Origin: Photobacterium profundum SS9
Lineage (GTDB): Bacteria > Pseudomonadota > Gammaproteobacteria > Enterobacterales > Vibrionaceae
Assembly (NCBI RefSeq): GCF_000196255.1
Contig: NC_006371.1
Location: forward strand, 310,001 to 374,000
Direction of reading: 5' to 3'
DNA: 64,000 nt
Part shown: positions 44,775 to 53,808 of the stretch, one piece after another
Numbering within the stretch: position 1 is the first letter of the stretch
Layout of the letters: each line of letters starts with the position of its first letter
Program-made: the position numbers and the translations under genes
Notes under the pieces: generated by a model
What the model was told of the DNA's origin: nothing
The model's database searches: none
The model's input: only the letters and a program-made list of their open reading frames with translations

Positions 44775-45331
44775 TTAGCCCAAGGTGAATTGACCCACTT
44801 GCTGGTTGAGTTGTACCGATTCACTACTTAGGGTAGTCGTGGTTTGCGCTAATTGTTGTACAGCAAGCTTATTATCACTGGTCATCTGATCGATTCGAGC
44901 AATTTCAGCTTTAATGTCAGTACTGTCATGGGCTTGTTTAGCTGCAATGCTTTCTAATTGCTCAAGCTGTGCTAAAGAAAGCTGGGCTCCATTGCTTAGT
45001 TCGCTAAGGGGCTTAACCATTTCAGCAACCATTAGTACACCGCGTTCCATTTCAGAGCGACCTTCAATAATACTGCTTACCGCCATATTGGTTTCACGGT
45101 CAATCTTATCTATCATATCGTTGATTTCAACAGTTGCGGTGCCAGTGCGAGTAAATTCGTTTGTTCTGATATTTCACGCACTGTGGTAACCAATTTTCGT
45201 ACTGATGCAGCACTTTCTTGCAGTTTTTCTACAGATTGAGTCATTACCTGCTTTGTGCGTTTAGAGTTACGATCTGATGTGTAGAAGAAAGATGTCTGAG
45301 GTATTGAATAATGTTCATTCATGATTTGCAT
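44775..45331 (-). pseudogene. Methyl-accepting chemotaxis protein remnant lacking the signalling tip
   Basis: Two frames on the minus strand together form an MCP cytoplasmic helix bundle. The upstream one ends VEKLQESAASVRKLVTTVREISEQTNLLAL; the downstream one resumes with TVEINDMIDKIDRETNMAVSSIIEG and runs to the end. Between NLLAL and the second arm the hairpin tip (normally NAAIEAARAGE...GFAVVADEVR...) is missing and the frame is shifted. Ligand and membrane domains are also absent. It is a decayed chemoreceptor. Confidence 0.8.
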
Positions 45332-45535
45332 GCTTTTTATAGGTTATATTCATCTGAATGGTGATAAGTAATCAATATAATGATTAAACAGTTGTTTAGT
45401 TTGCACTAAGGTAAAATATTGCTACAAAAGCAGAGAATATATTGTGATCTTCTGTGAAATTATATGCACTCAAGTCTGCTTTTTTAGGCATTTAATGTAG
45501 AGTGGTTATGAGTGATGAAGATCACATTTAAACCA

Positions 45536-45623
45536 GATAACCACATTGTTGGCAAACTATCCTAAAGGGTAGGACGCAAAGCTTCCGGTCTGTCGACGTC
45601 AGTCTATGATAGCGGGGTTACCG
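45536..45623 (+). promoter_or_regulatory. GEMM-I cyclic-di-GMP riboswitch upstream of gbpA
   Basis: The conserved core is present in order: GGCAAAC, a P2 hairpin TATCCTAAAGGGTA, GGACGCAAAGCTTCCGG (with the GNRA-like receptor), a P3 arm around GTCGACGTCAG, and AGCGGGGTTACCG. TAACC (45538-45542) and GGTTA (45616-45620) close P1. It lies about 80 nt before gbpA. Vibrio cholerae Vc1 occupies the same place before its gbpA. GTCTTTTAAAGAC just downstream may be part of the expression platform. Confidence 0.93.
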
Positions 45624-45702
45624 TCTTTTAAAGACGTCAAATTGCATCAAACATGCCGATTCTATGGTTGTTTTTTTCTATAAAACAACGGAATCAGTGA
45701 TA

Positions 45703-47163
45703 ATGATTATTACAAAAAAAACACTTCTGCCTGTTACCTTGGCGCTGTTTAGCTCAGGGGTAATGGCACACGGTTATGTCAGTTCAGTCGAAGGCGGTGT
45801 TGCGGAAAGTCGTGCTGCACTTTGTAAATTTCCAGCGAATGGAACAGGCGAGAAAAATACAAACTGTGGTTCAGTACAGTGGGAACCACAGAGTGTTGAA
45901 GGCCCTGATGGTTTCCCAGAAACAGGCCCTCCTGATGGTAAAATTGCGAGTGCAGGCTTGTCTCAATTTTCTCCACTTGATGAGCAAACGGTTGATCGCT
46001 GGGTTAAACGGCCAATGCAAGCGGGTATACAAAACTTTGAATGGACTTTTACCGCAAACCATATCACTCGCAACTGGCGTTATTACATCACCAAGCAAGA
46101 TTGGAATCCTAATAAATCACTAACACGTAGTGCATTTGATCTGACTCCTTTTTGCCAGATTAGTGGTGATATGGCAAAGCCACCAATGCGTGTACATCAC
46201 AGCTGTAATGTACCTGAACGCAAAGATTATCAGGTGATCTTAGCGGTATGGGAAGTCGGTGATACAGCAGCAAGCTTTTACAATGTTATTGATGTTATGT
46301 TCGATGGCGATTTACCGACTGTGCCTGATTGGGCTGTTGGTGGACAGATTTATCCAAGCATGGATCTTAAATCGGGTGATAGCGTTTATACCCGAGTATT
46401 TGATGCCTCAGGGGAAAACAGTGCACTTTCGACTGAGTTAACGATTGAAACTGAGCAACAAGGACAAGCGAATAATTGGTCATACAGCTTGGCTCAGCAA
46501 ATCAATAATGTTTACGATAATATCCGTGCAGGTAAAGCTGATGGCGAAGGCAATTTTGCACCAATCTATGGAGCAAACCCTATTTACCTAAAAGAAGGTA
46601 GTGGGCTAGAGCGTGTTGAAATTGGTTACAACATTATCACGCCTGAACCAGATCATGATCTTGATATCAGCGGATTAGAGAATGAATATCAGATTGGTGA
46701 TGAGCCAGTTAGTCTTGAGCTAAACCTTACCGCCCAAGGCGATCAATTTGTTGAACTAACCGTTTATAACCACAACAAAGAAGCACTGGCGAATAAGCAG
46801 GTTACGTTGAATGATGGTGACTCTCAAGCTGTGTCAATGAGGCTGTCGAAATCTGAACCTGGTCATCACATGCTAGTAACGCGAATTAAAGACAGCAGTG
46901 AAGGTAGCTTGATCGATCAGATCACGAATGACTTCCATTTAACTGAGGGTGGCGATCCACCTGAAGGGGATTACGACTACATCTTCCCTGAAGGGTTAAA
47001 AAGCTATACAGCGGGTAGTAAAGTATTAGCAACTGATGGACGTATCTACGAATGTAAGCCTTTCCCATATTCAGGATACTGTATTCAGTGGTCGCCTAGT
47101 GCGACTCAGTTTGAACCGGGTGTAGGTTCAGATTGGAGTACAGCTTGGATTAAACTGAACTAA
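45703..47163 (+). CDS. gbpA: Secreted GlcNAc/chitin-binding LPMO GbpA
   Basis: 486 residues, the length of V. cholerae GbpA. The signal peptide ends at MA|HGYVSS so that His23 becomes the mature N-terminus of the copper histidine brace; the second ligand is His120 ([16 protein letters not shown]). AA10 domain to about 205, two bacterial adhesion domains (about 210-410), and a C-terminal chitin-binding module ([24 protein letters not shown]) follow. The protein is an adhesin and chitin oxidase secreted by type II. The start has GGAA upstream. Cyclic-di-GMP control comes from the riboswitch. Confidence 0.96.
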   Translation: MIITKKTLLPVTLALFSSGVMAHGYVSSVEGGVAESRAALCKFPANGTGEKNTNCGSVQWEPQSVEGPDGFPETGPPDGKIASAGLSQFSPLDEQTVDRWVKRPMQAGIQNFEWTFTANHITRNWRYYITKQDWNPNKSLTRSAFDLTPFCQISGDMAKPPMRVHHSCNVPERKDYQVILAVWEVGDTAASFYNVIDVMFDGDLPTVPDWAVGGQIYPSMDLKSGDSVYTRVFDASGENSALSTELTIETEQQGQANNWSYSLAQQINNVYDNIRAGKADGEGNFAPIYGANPIYLKEGSGLERVEIGYNIITPEPDHDLDISGLENEYQIGDEPVSLELNLTAQGDQFVELTVYNHNKEALANKQVTLNDGDSQAVSMRLSKSEPGHHMLVTRIKDSSEGSLIDQITNDFHLTEGGDPPEGDYDYIFPEGLKSYTAGSKVLATDGRIYECKPFPYSGYCIQWSPSATQFEPGVGSDWSTAWIKLN

Positions 47164-47171
47164 ATCCTTTC

Positions 47172-47199
47172 ACCAGCCTCGTCATGGGGCTGGTTTTTC
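47172..47199 (+). terminator. Terminator of gbpA
   Basis: ACCAGCC and GGCTGGT flank a 9-nt loop and run into T5, 8 nt after the stop. Confidence 0.88.
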
Positions 47200-47253
47200 T
47201 GCTTGTCTAGATTCTAAATATGTTCAATGTCTAAACTCAAGGCTAATAGTATT

Positions 47254-47790
47254 ATGAGAACCCATTATGATATTTTGACCCGAGTACTGCACTGGATTAT
47301 GGCTGCGGTCATTATATATGCAACATGTGCTGGCTATATCATGCATCTCGTCGTCGATTCTTCCCCCCGTACTTTTAACTTCTTGTCTGTACTAAATATG
47401 TCTCTTGCAACAGTGGGAGCGGCTATTTTCATTGTTCGTTTTATTTGGAGCTTCCTACGTCCGACAGTCCACAGCATTAAACAGAGTGATTCATTGCAGA
47501 ATAAGATGGCGCACTTAGCCCATTCTCTCCTGTATTTTATGATGTTTAGTGTATTTACGAGTGGTTTTCTGATGCTAAAAACTGGGTATGATTTGTTTTG
47601 GTTAATCCCTGTCAATAATGTGATTAGTAATCCAGAGATCAATGCTTTTTTCTTTATGGTACACAGATTCAGTTGTGTAATGTTGGCACTATTAGTCGTT
47701 GTGCATGCATCAGCAGCGTTACATCATCACTATAAGCGAAAGAATAACGTACTTCATAGTATGGTAGGGCCCGCGATAAAGGTGAGGTAG
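47254..47790 (+). CDS. Cytochrome b561 (CybB-like)
   Basis: 178 residues, four membrane helices. DILTRVLHWIMAAVIIYATCAGYIMH has the heme His in LHW; MAHLAHSLLYFMMF, MVHRFSCVMLALLVVVHASAALHHHY carry the other paired His. These are the bacterial di-heme cytochrome b561 motifs, a superoxide:ubiquinone-type electron carrier in the inner membrane. The start is uncertain: an upstream ATG at 47227 is possible, neither has a strong ribosome site. Confidence 0.85.
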   Translation: MRTHYDILTRVLHWIMAAVIIYATCAGYIMHLVVDSSPRTFNFLSVLNMSLATVGAAIFIVRFIWSFLRPTVHSIKQSDSLQNKMAHLAHSLLYFMMFSVFTSGFLMLKTGYDLFWLIPVNNVISNPEINAFFFMVHRFSCVMLALLVVVHASAALHHHYKRKNNVLHSMVGPAIKVR

Positions 47791-47911
47791 CTTGGGTATA
47801 CCACTATTACTGGTTGGTAAAAGTAATTTGTATTTTTTGATGATTATCATTCATGTGGAAATAAATATACTGTGTCCTCTTCTTCACAGCAGCACGAAAA
47901 CGAGGCAAAAG

Positions 47912-48240
47912 ATGGGTTGGGTATTTTTATTATTAGGTGTGCTCGCAGAAGCAACATCGCATGTAGCATTGAAAGCAACTAACGGTTTTACTAACCCCTG
48001 CCTAGCGCCATCGTAATTCTTGGTCATCTGACTGCATTTTTGTTTTTAGGTCAAGCAATGAAGAACCTGCCAGTCGGTGTTGTTCATGCGTCTTGGGCAG
48101 GGCTTGCCATTATCTTGGTTACGCTGATGTCGAATATTATTTATAAACAGCATTTAGATGCCAAGGTATGGCTGGGGATGGTCGTGATTGGTATTGGTAT
48201 TGCCATTATTAACCTCTCTTCAGTTCCTCATACGCATTAA
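47912..48240 (+). pseudogene. SMR-family multidrug exporter, single-base frameshift
   Basis: MGWVFLLLGVLAEATSHVALKATNGFTNP reads in one frame and PSAIVILGHLTAFLFLGQAMKNLPVGVVHASWAGLAIILVTLMSNIIYKQHLDAKVWLGMVVIGIGIAIINLSSVPHTH in another. Together they make a normal 109-residue small multidrug resistance protein with the catalytic Glu in LAEATSH. The break is at CCCC (47995-47998), where one C appears lost. It could be a true pseudogene, a phase-variable tract or a sequencing error. GAGG precedes the ATG. Confidence 0.82.
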
Positions 48241-48261
48241 GTTTTATCTTAGGGGGAAATT

Positions 48262-48507
48262 ATGAATCAACAACGGGCAGAAAATCTCTACTTTTATCTT
48301 AGGCAGCAGCACGCACCGCAAAAAGATATTAATGCGGTGCTTAAACTGTTAAAGCAAAATTACAGCATCGATTTGGCACAATTAGAAAAACGGTACCGTA
48401 AAACGTTAGGTTATTCACCCAACCGATTTGATATTAATACTTATGGCACCGCCGGTTCACGTACGATGAATCAAACACGGCAGATGCAAAAAAATGAAAT
48501 GCACTAA
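48262..48507 (+). CDS. Small hypothetical protein
   Basis: 81 residues, no membrane segment or signal. GGGGAAA lies 6 nt before the ATG. The sequence is helical and charged (QQHAPQKDINAVLKLLKQNYSIDLAQLEKRYRKTLGYSPNRFDI), then a polar tail. It may be co-transcribed with the SMR gene 21 nt upstream. No family recognised. Confidence 0.6.
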   Translation: MNQQRAENLYFYLRQQHAPQKDINAVLKLLKQNYSIDLAQLEKRYRKTLGYSPNRFDINTYGTAGSRTMNQTRQMQKNEMH

Positions 48508-48525
48508 AGACGAAATCAAATGTGT

Positions 48526-48894
48526 TTAGCCGCCTTTAGCGATCTTTATTAGTGTTTCGATAAAGGTTTTCACTGCTTTAGTATGTTCAAATTCGAATGC
48601 AAGACCATAGTGAACTTCAGTTCGACCAGTATTCACTCTTGTTGGAAAACGTGTCATGTCGGCATTGTGATAATACGAATATTTAGCAGATACCCCATCT
48701 AAACCTGATAATTCATTAGCGAAAACTTCAAATGCAGGGCGAATAATAAGTTGTGGGTTGTGATTATCGGTACAAAGATAAAATGGCTCTTTTAAACTAG
48801 GTAACATGTATTCTGTTATCTTTTTAACCTTGAAGTTTGTGCGGCACTCCAACGTTTTTAACGCCTCTTCCATGTCGCTATGTGCGATAGCCAT
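48526..48894 (-). CDS. Hypothetical protein, unrecognised family
   Basis: 122 residues, soluble, with a mixed alpha/beta look (MEEALKTLECRTNFKVKKITEYMLP, PQLIIRPAFEVFANELSGLDG, EVHYGLAFEFEHTKAVKTFIETLIKIAKGG). A conserved-looking YYHNADMTRFPTRVNTGRTEVHYG segment could be a binding site. It converges with the small gene before it and ends next to an IS66-type insertion. Function unknown. Confidence 0.6.
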   Translation of the reverse strand: MAIAHSDMEEALKTLECRTNFKVKKITEYMLPSLKEPFYLCTDNHNPQLIIRPAFEVFANELSGLDGVSAKYSYYHNADMTRFPTRVNTGRTEVHYGLAFEFEHTKAVKTFIETLIKIAKGG

Positions 48895-48998
48895 ATTGTG
48901 TTCCTCGTGCTGAAATAGCGTTTAAATTACATATTTGGTATAAGGCTCTAGATTGCACGAATCTTGGTTTTAAAACCAGAGTCTTACCTTGAATAAAC

Positions 48999-50763
48999 GT
49001 AACTTCTCAATAAGCCGAGGCAGGGTGGGCTTTCTGGAGCACCAGAGAGCCTAAAGATGGGATTACATTACTTTGAGAAATTCGGTCGTTGAGATATTTC
49101 CAGAAGGAAACCCCTAATTTTCGGCACGTTTTTTTCAGGCTGGAAAAGGTATCTCGGCATTGTCGGCCAAGATCACTACGAGTACCTCCACTGACTTTGC
49201 GCCGCTTGACCTGCTCCCTTAGATCATTTTCGCTTCCATTTGTATGGATTGGAATTTCTGGTCGTTCCAATACCAGCAATAAGCTTGATTTTAATTTGTT
49301 TAACCGCTTTAGTTGCTGATTAAGGAGCTCATAGCGGGTTTTCTGAGTAAATAGCCGATCGAACTCCTTCGACAGGGCTGATTTCTTCGTGTCGCAAGGC
49401 TGTTTTTTGTATTCTTTCAGCTCCTTGTAGAACGACCAAATCTCATCACGTACTTGTGCGATGTCTTCTCGATGTCCCTCATTCAACGGAATAAGCTTGT
49501 GGACCAACCGCTCCGCATGTACCCAGCACAAACCATGTTGTAGAACCTTAAACTGTCCAGCACCATCACTGATCACAGCGAGTTTACCCAAAGCTTCATT
49601 CTCTGACGCGCAACCCAATAGGGCACCTTCAGTCGCTATTTGAATATGCCTTTTTACGACAATACCCAGCTGAACTAGATGAGCAGACCATTCCTCCTCA
49701 CATCCAAAGTTGGTCACTGGTGTGTTTGCTAACAATGCTAACTGGGGAGCAGGGAGTTTATTTGTCGCCATATAGTTTAGTGCGCAGGTGTTCACCTGAT
49801 AACCCTTGTTTCCAGCCCGAAGGAGTGACAGGAAGTTGATCCGATTTTTTCGGTCTGAACTTTGAAACCAAGCAAACCACTCATTGCCTATGTGGGTGAC
49901 AAAACCGTTCTTGCCCTGATGCCTAGCTCCGGTGTCATCTGTTGTGATATAGCCAGTGCTTTGCAGGCCTGCAGCCAGAAGTTCGGCTTTTTCTTCATGC
50001 AAATCATCATGATTTTCGGTCAATAAGCGATTTAATTGGCCACTGGAAATATCGATACCCCATTCTCTAAGTTGTTCCAACAACAGAGGCTGAGTGACCT
50101 GACATTGATGATACTGATAGAGGATGTAGCTTCTTAGTCGAGTGCCAAAGTGTTGGCCTGCTAGTCCATTAGGCAAGGTAGCGGTAACCGTCGAACCATC
50201 AGGTAATAGATAGCAAGCTAAGCGATAACGTACATTGCACGACTGTATCTCTAGCTCTTGGACGACAAAATCTCGGTAGCCCTTGAATCGTGCCCCGATA
50301 GGTAAAGGTTGTTCTGGCTGGACAATGTTATCCTGATGAATGGTCAGCGTTTGATTTTTGCTACGCTTGGTAGAGCCGGACCGTTTGTTATCAGTCGAGC
50401 CTTGGTCTGACTTTTCATCGGTATTTGTGTCGAGTTTACTCGGCTTGAACTTGGGCCGTTTTTTCTGCCCTTTTAGTAAGTTGATCTCGTCTTTAAGGAG
50501 GGTGATTTCTTCTTGTTGGCGCTCAACCGTATCGGAAAGCTGCTCAATGATCCCAATTAAGCCTTTTACCAAAGGGGTTTGCTCTGACTCTGGAATGTCT
50601 GGGAGATTAATTTTCATTGAGACAAAAGGCTCTACGTGGTTAGAGGCTACTATTTTGAAGGTTTGAAAGGATCAATCAAGCCGATCTTAGAGATCCTAAC
50701 ATTAATTTTAAAAACACTATCAGGATCACTCTTCGCTTATGCCCCGACTTATTGAGAAGTTAC
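48999..50763 (-). mobile_element. Single-gene IS66-family element (ISBst12-like) with 8-bp target duplication
   Basis: 1765 nt with inverted ends GTAACTTCTCAATAAG. It is flanked by GAATAAAC on both sides (48991-48998 and 50764-50771), the 8-bp duplication of an IS66-type transposition. It encodes only a TnpC-like transposase, with no tnpA/tnpB, which is known for the ISBst12 branch. A copy of its right end lies at 30155-30199. Confidence 0.9.
49007..50617 (-). CDS. IS66-family (ISBst12-type) transposase
   Basis: 536 residues. A coiled-coil N-terminus (LIGIIEQLSDTVERQQEEITLLKDEINLL) and a basic Ser/Lys linker are followed by the core: TDDTGARHQG (first Asp), LAVISDGAGQF (second Asp), CWVHAERLVHKL, and HTNGSENDLREQVKRRKVSGGTRSDLGRQCRDTF (the IS66-type N-x-x-E Glu motif). 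Uninterrupted, so probably functional. Confidence 0.9.
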   Translation of the reverse strand: MKINLPDIPESEQTPLVKGLIGIIEQLSDTVERQQEEITLLKDEINLLKGQKKRPKFKPSKLDTNTDEKSDQGSTDNKRSGSTKRSKNQTLTIHQDNIVQPEQPLPIGARFKGYRDFVVQELEIQSCNVRYRLACYLLPDGSTVTATLPNGLAGQHFGTRLRSYILYQYHQCQVTQPLLLEQLREWGIDISSGQLNRLLTENHDDLHEEKAELLAAGLQSTGYITTDDTGARHQGKNGFVTHIGNEWFAWFQSSDRKNRINFLSLLRAGNKGYQVNTCALNYMATNKLPAPQLALLANTPVTNFGCEEEWSAHLVQLGIVVKRHIQIATEGALLGCASENEALGKLAVISDGAGQFKVLQHGLCWVHAERLVHKLIPLNEGHREDIAQVRDEIWSFYKELKEYKKQPCDTKKSALSKEFDRLFTQKTRYELLNQQLKRLNKLKSSLLLVLERPEIPIHTNGSENDLREQVKRRKVSGGTRSDLGRQCRDTFSSLKKTCRKLGVSFWKYLNDRISQSNVIPSLGSLVLQKAHPASAY

Positions 50764-50830
50764 GAATAAACCCTTTAATTCCTCATTAATTTTTAACTTA
50801 ACCCCACGTAACTTCAAGATGCAGGCTTTA

Positions 50831-50884
50831 TACCTGTCTAGACAAGTATCTGACCATTTACTTATCCAGAATGGTGTTAGAGAT
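50831..50884. repeat. Possible remnant of a MITE related to the one at 61675
   Basis: TACCTGTCTAGACAAGTATCTGACCAT and, further on, TACTTATCCAGAATGGTG resemble the two 27-nt ends of the miniature element at 61675-61836 with the middle deleted. The similarity is by eye and imperfect. Confidence 0.35.
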
Positions 50885-50962
50885 TAATCGAATCCAATTC
50901 TGGTCATGTTTCAACATTTCAGTGTATGGTTAGGTATCTGCAAATAAAATGAAAATGGACGA

Positions 50963-51628
50963 ATGACAACTCTTAATTGCGTGGAAGTAGAACCACAAGT
51001 AACAGCGACCGCTGCTGTTATCTGGCTTCATGGCTTAGGATCAAATGGTCATGATTTTGAATCAATTTTACCTGAATTACAACTTCCACAAGATGCACCT
51101 GTGCGGTTTATTTTCCCACACTCGCCGTCTATTGCCGTTACGATCAACGGTGGTATGGTGATGCCTGCTTGGTATGATATTTTAGAAATGGGTGCTGGGC
51201 GTAAGCTAAATGTTCAACAGTTGTTAGATTCAGCTAATCAAGTGGTCGAGTTAATTGAGCGCGAACGTGCTCGTGGTATTGCCAGCGATCGTATTATTAT
51301 TGCAGGCTTCTCTCAAGGTGGTGCAGTTGCTTACCAAGCGGCATTGAGTTATCCAGACAAGTTGGCAGGCTTATTAGCATTATCAACGTATTTCCCAACC
51401 TCAGACTCCATCGAATTTAGTGATGCTAATCGCGAGTTACCGATTGAGGTTATGCACGGTAGCCATGATCCAGTGGTATTACCGTCAATGGGTAAAGATG
51501 CTTTAGCTGCACTGAACTCGGCGAATTTTAATCCCAACTGGCGCACTTATCCAATGGAGCACAATGTGTGCTTAGAGCAGATTCAAGATATAGCGACCTG
51601 GTTTAAACGCACGTTGAATCTGGGATGA
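50963..51628 (+). CDS. Alpha/beta-hydrolase carboxylesterase (phospholipase/carboxylesterase family)
   Basis: 221 residues. VIWLHGLGSNGHDFESILPEL holds the oxyanion region, IIIAGFSQGGAVAYQAAL the nucleophile Ser in GFSQGG, EVMHGSHDPVVLPSMG the Asp, and PMEHNVCLEQ the His. This is the acyl-protein-thioesterase-like carboxylesterase family; cytosolic, no signal peptide. The substrate is unknown. The 190 nt upstream contain only a possible MITE remnant. Confidence 0.92.
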   Translation: MTTLNCVEVEPQVTATAAVIWLHGLGSNGHDFESILPELQLPQDAPVRFIFPHSPSIAVTINGGMVMPAWYDILEMGAGRKLNVQQLLDSANQVVELIERERARGIASDRIIIAGFSQGGAVAYQAALSYPDKLAGLLALSTYFPTSDSIEFSDANRELPIEVMHGSHDPVVLPSMGKDALAALNSANFNPNWRTYPMEHNVCLEQIQDIATWFKRTLNLG

Positions 51629-51636
51629 ATAGATAG

Positions 51637-51665
51637 AGAAGGAGCATAATGCTCCTTCTTTTTGT
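51637..51665. terminator. Bidirectional terminator between esterase and sdaA
   Basis: AGAAGGAGCAT and ATGCTCCTTCT form an 11-bp stem with almost no loop, followed by T6 on the plus strand. Confidence 0.88.
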
Positions 51666-51682
51666 TCACGCTTACTTTTTGC

Positions 51683-53053
51683 TTATTCACAAGGCGGAGC
51701 AAGGTGGATAACAGCTAGCCCACCCAGTGATGTTTCACGGTATTTTCTGTTCATGTCTTTACCTGTTTGATACATAGTATCGATCACTTTATCGAGAGAA
51801 ATACGTGATTTACTGTTTCGCTTTAATGCCATACGTGAGGCATTAATAGCCTTCATTGCACCCATCGCATTACGTTCGATACAGGGGATTTGTACAAGTC
51901 CACCAATGGGATCGCACGTCATACCTAAAGAGTGTTCCATGGCAATTTCAGCGGCCATGCAAATTTGTTCATTACTTCCGCCCCGTATTGCCGTTAGACC
52001 CGCTGCGGCCATTGACGACGACACGCCAACTTCACCTTGGCAGCCCACTTCTGCACCTGAAATAGAGGCATTCATTTTATATAACATGCCAATGGCTGCA
52101 GATACTGCTAAGAAATCTTTTATTTGCTCTGTTTCTAAGGTGTTAATGAATTTGTTGTAGTACATCAATACGGCAGGAATAACACCAGCTGCACCGTTAG
52201 TTGGCGAAGTAACAACTTGCCCGCCTGCGGCATTCTCTTCACTTACCGAAAATGCGAATAAGTTAACCCAATCTAAAATCGTCATAGGATCGTTATCAAT
52301 ATGCTGATTAGATTCTAATTGCTTTAAAAGAGCGGGTGCCCGGCGAGTTACATGTAATCCGCCTTCTAAGATTCCTTCCTTATGGAAGCCTCTTTCCATA
52401 CAGTCAGACATGATATGCCAAATTTTATTGGCTCTTTCGTCAAATTCGTCTTGGCTTCTAAAGGTTAATTCGTTGTCTTGCACTAAGCGACCAATACTTA
52501 ATCCATCACGTTCAGCCATAAGTAGAATATCGTCAGCAGATTTGAAAGGGTAAGCAACGGTTGTTTCTACATCGGTCCCTTTATTTTGCATTTCTGCAGC
52601 TGTTGCAATGAATCCACCGCCTATCGAATAATAAGTTTCGCTATCTAACTCATTACCTTCTTTATCGATTGCAGTGATCATCATGCCATTTTCGTGCAAA
52701 GGAAGATTGGTGGTATGAAATACAATATCTTCCTCAACAGTGAATGGGATTGTTTTCTGGCTGGCTAAAGGTAACGTATTATTTTTATGCGCGTTAAGCA
52801 TTGTTAGGTTGGCAACTTCAATATCGATAGTATCGGGTTTATTACCCATTAGACCAAGAAACACGGCGCGATCGGTATGGTGTCCTTTTCCTGTTAACGA
52901 TAAAGAACCGTATAAATCAACCCGTACAGTATGAACAGTTTCTAGCTTAGGCAGAATTTTTTGGCAGAACTCAAATCCCGCGATCATAGGACCATTAGTG
53001 TGGGAGCTGGATGGACCAACACCAATTTTATAAATATCAAAAACAGACAACAT
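51683..53053 (-). CDS. sdaA: L-serine dehydratase, single-chain iron-sulfur type
   Basis: 456 residues. The beta domain ([41 protein letters not shown]) is followed by the alpha domain with the [4Fe-4S] cysteines: one in [20 protein letters not shown], others in [40 protein letters not shown] [11 protein letters not shown] is also present. It deaminates L-serine to pyruvate and ammonia. Length and layout match E. coli SdaA/SdaB. Confidence 0.95.
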   Translation of the reverse strand: MLSVFDIYKIGVGPSSSHTNGPMIAGFEFCQKILPKLETVHTVRVDLYGSLSLTGKGHHTDRAVFLGLMGNKPDTIDIEVANLTMLNAHKNNTLPLASQKTIPFTVEEDIVFHTTNLPLHENGMMITAIDKEGNELDSETYYSIGGGFIATAAEMQNKGTDVETTVAYPFKSADDILLMAERDGLSIGRLVQDNELTFRSQDEFDERANKIWHIMSDCMERGFHKEGILEGGLHVTRRAPALLKQLESNQHIDNDPMTILDWVNLFAFSVSEENAAGGQVVTSPTNGAAGVIPAVLMYYNKFINTLETEQIKDFLAVSAAIGMLYKMNASISGAEVGCQGEVGVSSSMAAAGLTAIRGGSNEQICMAAEIAMEHSLGMTCDPIGGLVQIPCIERNAMGAMKAINASRMALKRNSKSRISLDKVIDTMYQTGKDMNRKYRETSLGGLAVIHLAPPCE

Positions 53054-53478
53054 AATGGTTTTCCCTATTTTTATGTCGATATGGAGCTAGTGACACAGCT
53101 ATATTCATGTACCAATAATACTAAGTATGTGCGTAATATTTTTATTATGCTTATTATCATAACGAAGCAAACAGAGAGGGGTAAGTACAGAGTTATGTTA
53201 ATGTGATGTTGTAGTATGTTATTTTTAGTGTTCCCTAGCAGACATTAGATTATTACGTTGATGCGCGAGTATTTTAGATAATTATTGGGGCTTTCTGTCA
53301 ATCTAAGGCGTAATACCAATGTGCATTCTGTTGCATATTTTTCTATTTTCTGCTCATGAGAAATAAAGCTTCTTATCATTTATCTTGAGAATATTCTCAT
53401 TTTTGAGTTAAGGTTTTCTGTAAACTGCCGCTAAGTTTAAGTATTAAAGTTAACCACACAAGTTATGAAAGGTATTTA
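53054..53478. promoter_or_regulatory. Divergent region with palindromic candidate operator
   Basis: About 425 nt with no gene. TGAGAATATTCTCA at 53386-53399 is a perfect 14-bp palindrome about 80 nt before the small membrane protein gene, followed by a half-repeat-like TTTTTGAG. It looks like a transcription-factor site, but the regulator is not identified. sdaA must also have its promoter here. Confidence 0.4.
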
Positions 53479-53688
53479 ATGGACAGATATTACGCCCGAT
53501 TTTCATCTAACCACCCTTGGCTACACCTGTCATTTTTAGCGATCGTAGCGGCTATTTTTAGCATCAGTTGTTATCAGTTATTGGTTAATGAAGAATTAAT
53601 ATTTGCCATCGGCTTAGTGGTACCTGTCGTGATTATTCCGTTTTTTGCAATGGCTGCAAATTATAAACGAAAATATATGCACGATTGA
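53479..53688 (+). CDS. Small two-helix membrane protein
   Basis: 69 residues with two hydrophobic segments (WLHLSFLAIVAAIFSISCYQLL and LIFAIGLVVPVVIIPFFAMAA) and a basic C-terminus (NYKRKYMHD). AAGG precedes the ATG. No family recognised. It is a stand-alone gene, with a decayed IS200/IS605 end downstream. Confidence 0.65.
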   Translation: MDRYYARFSSNHPWLHLSFLAIVAAIFSISCYQLLVNEELIFAIGLVVPVVIIPFFAMAANYKRKYMHD

Positions 53689-53738
53689 ATGGAAGGTTTA
53701 CCACTATAGCTATGCGGTCTTTTGATATGATTAGGTGT

Positions 53739-53801
53739 TTACTTTAGCTCTTTGAGGGCGTCATCTAATAAGCCTCCGGCTTTGCCGGAGGTCATTTAAC
53801 T
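53739..53801 (+). repeat. IS200/IS605 right end, copy 2 (solo)
   Basis: 61 of 63 positions match 22361-22423, including the hairpin CCTCCGGC-TTT-GCCGGAGG, but no tnpA is attached. It lies 7 nt beyond the GH31 stop; the hairpin may now terminate that transcript. Confidence 0.85.
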
Positions 53802-53808
53802 AAAGGAA

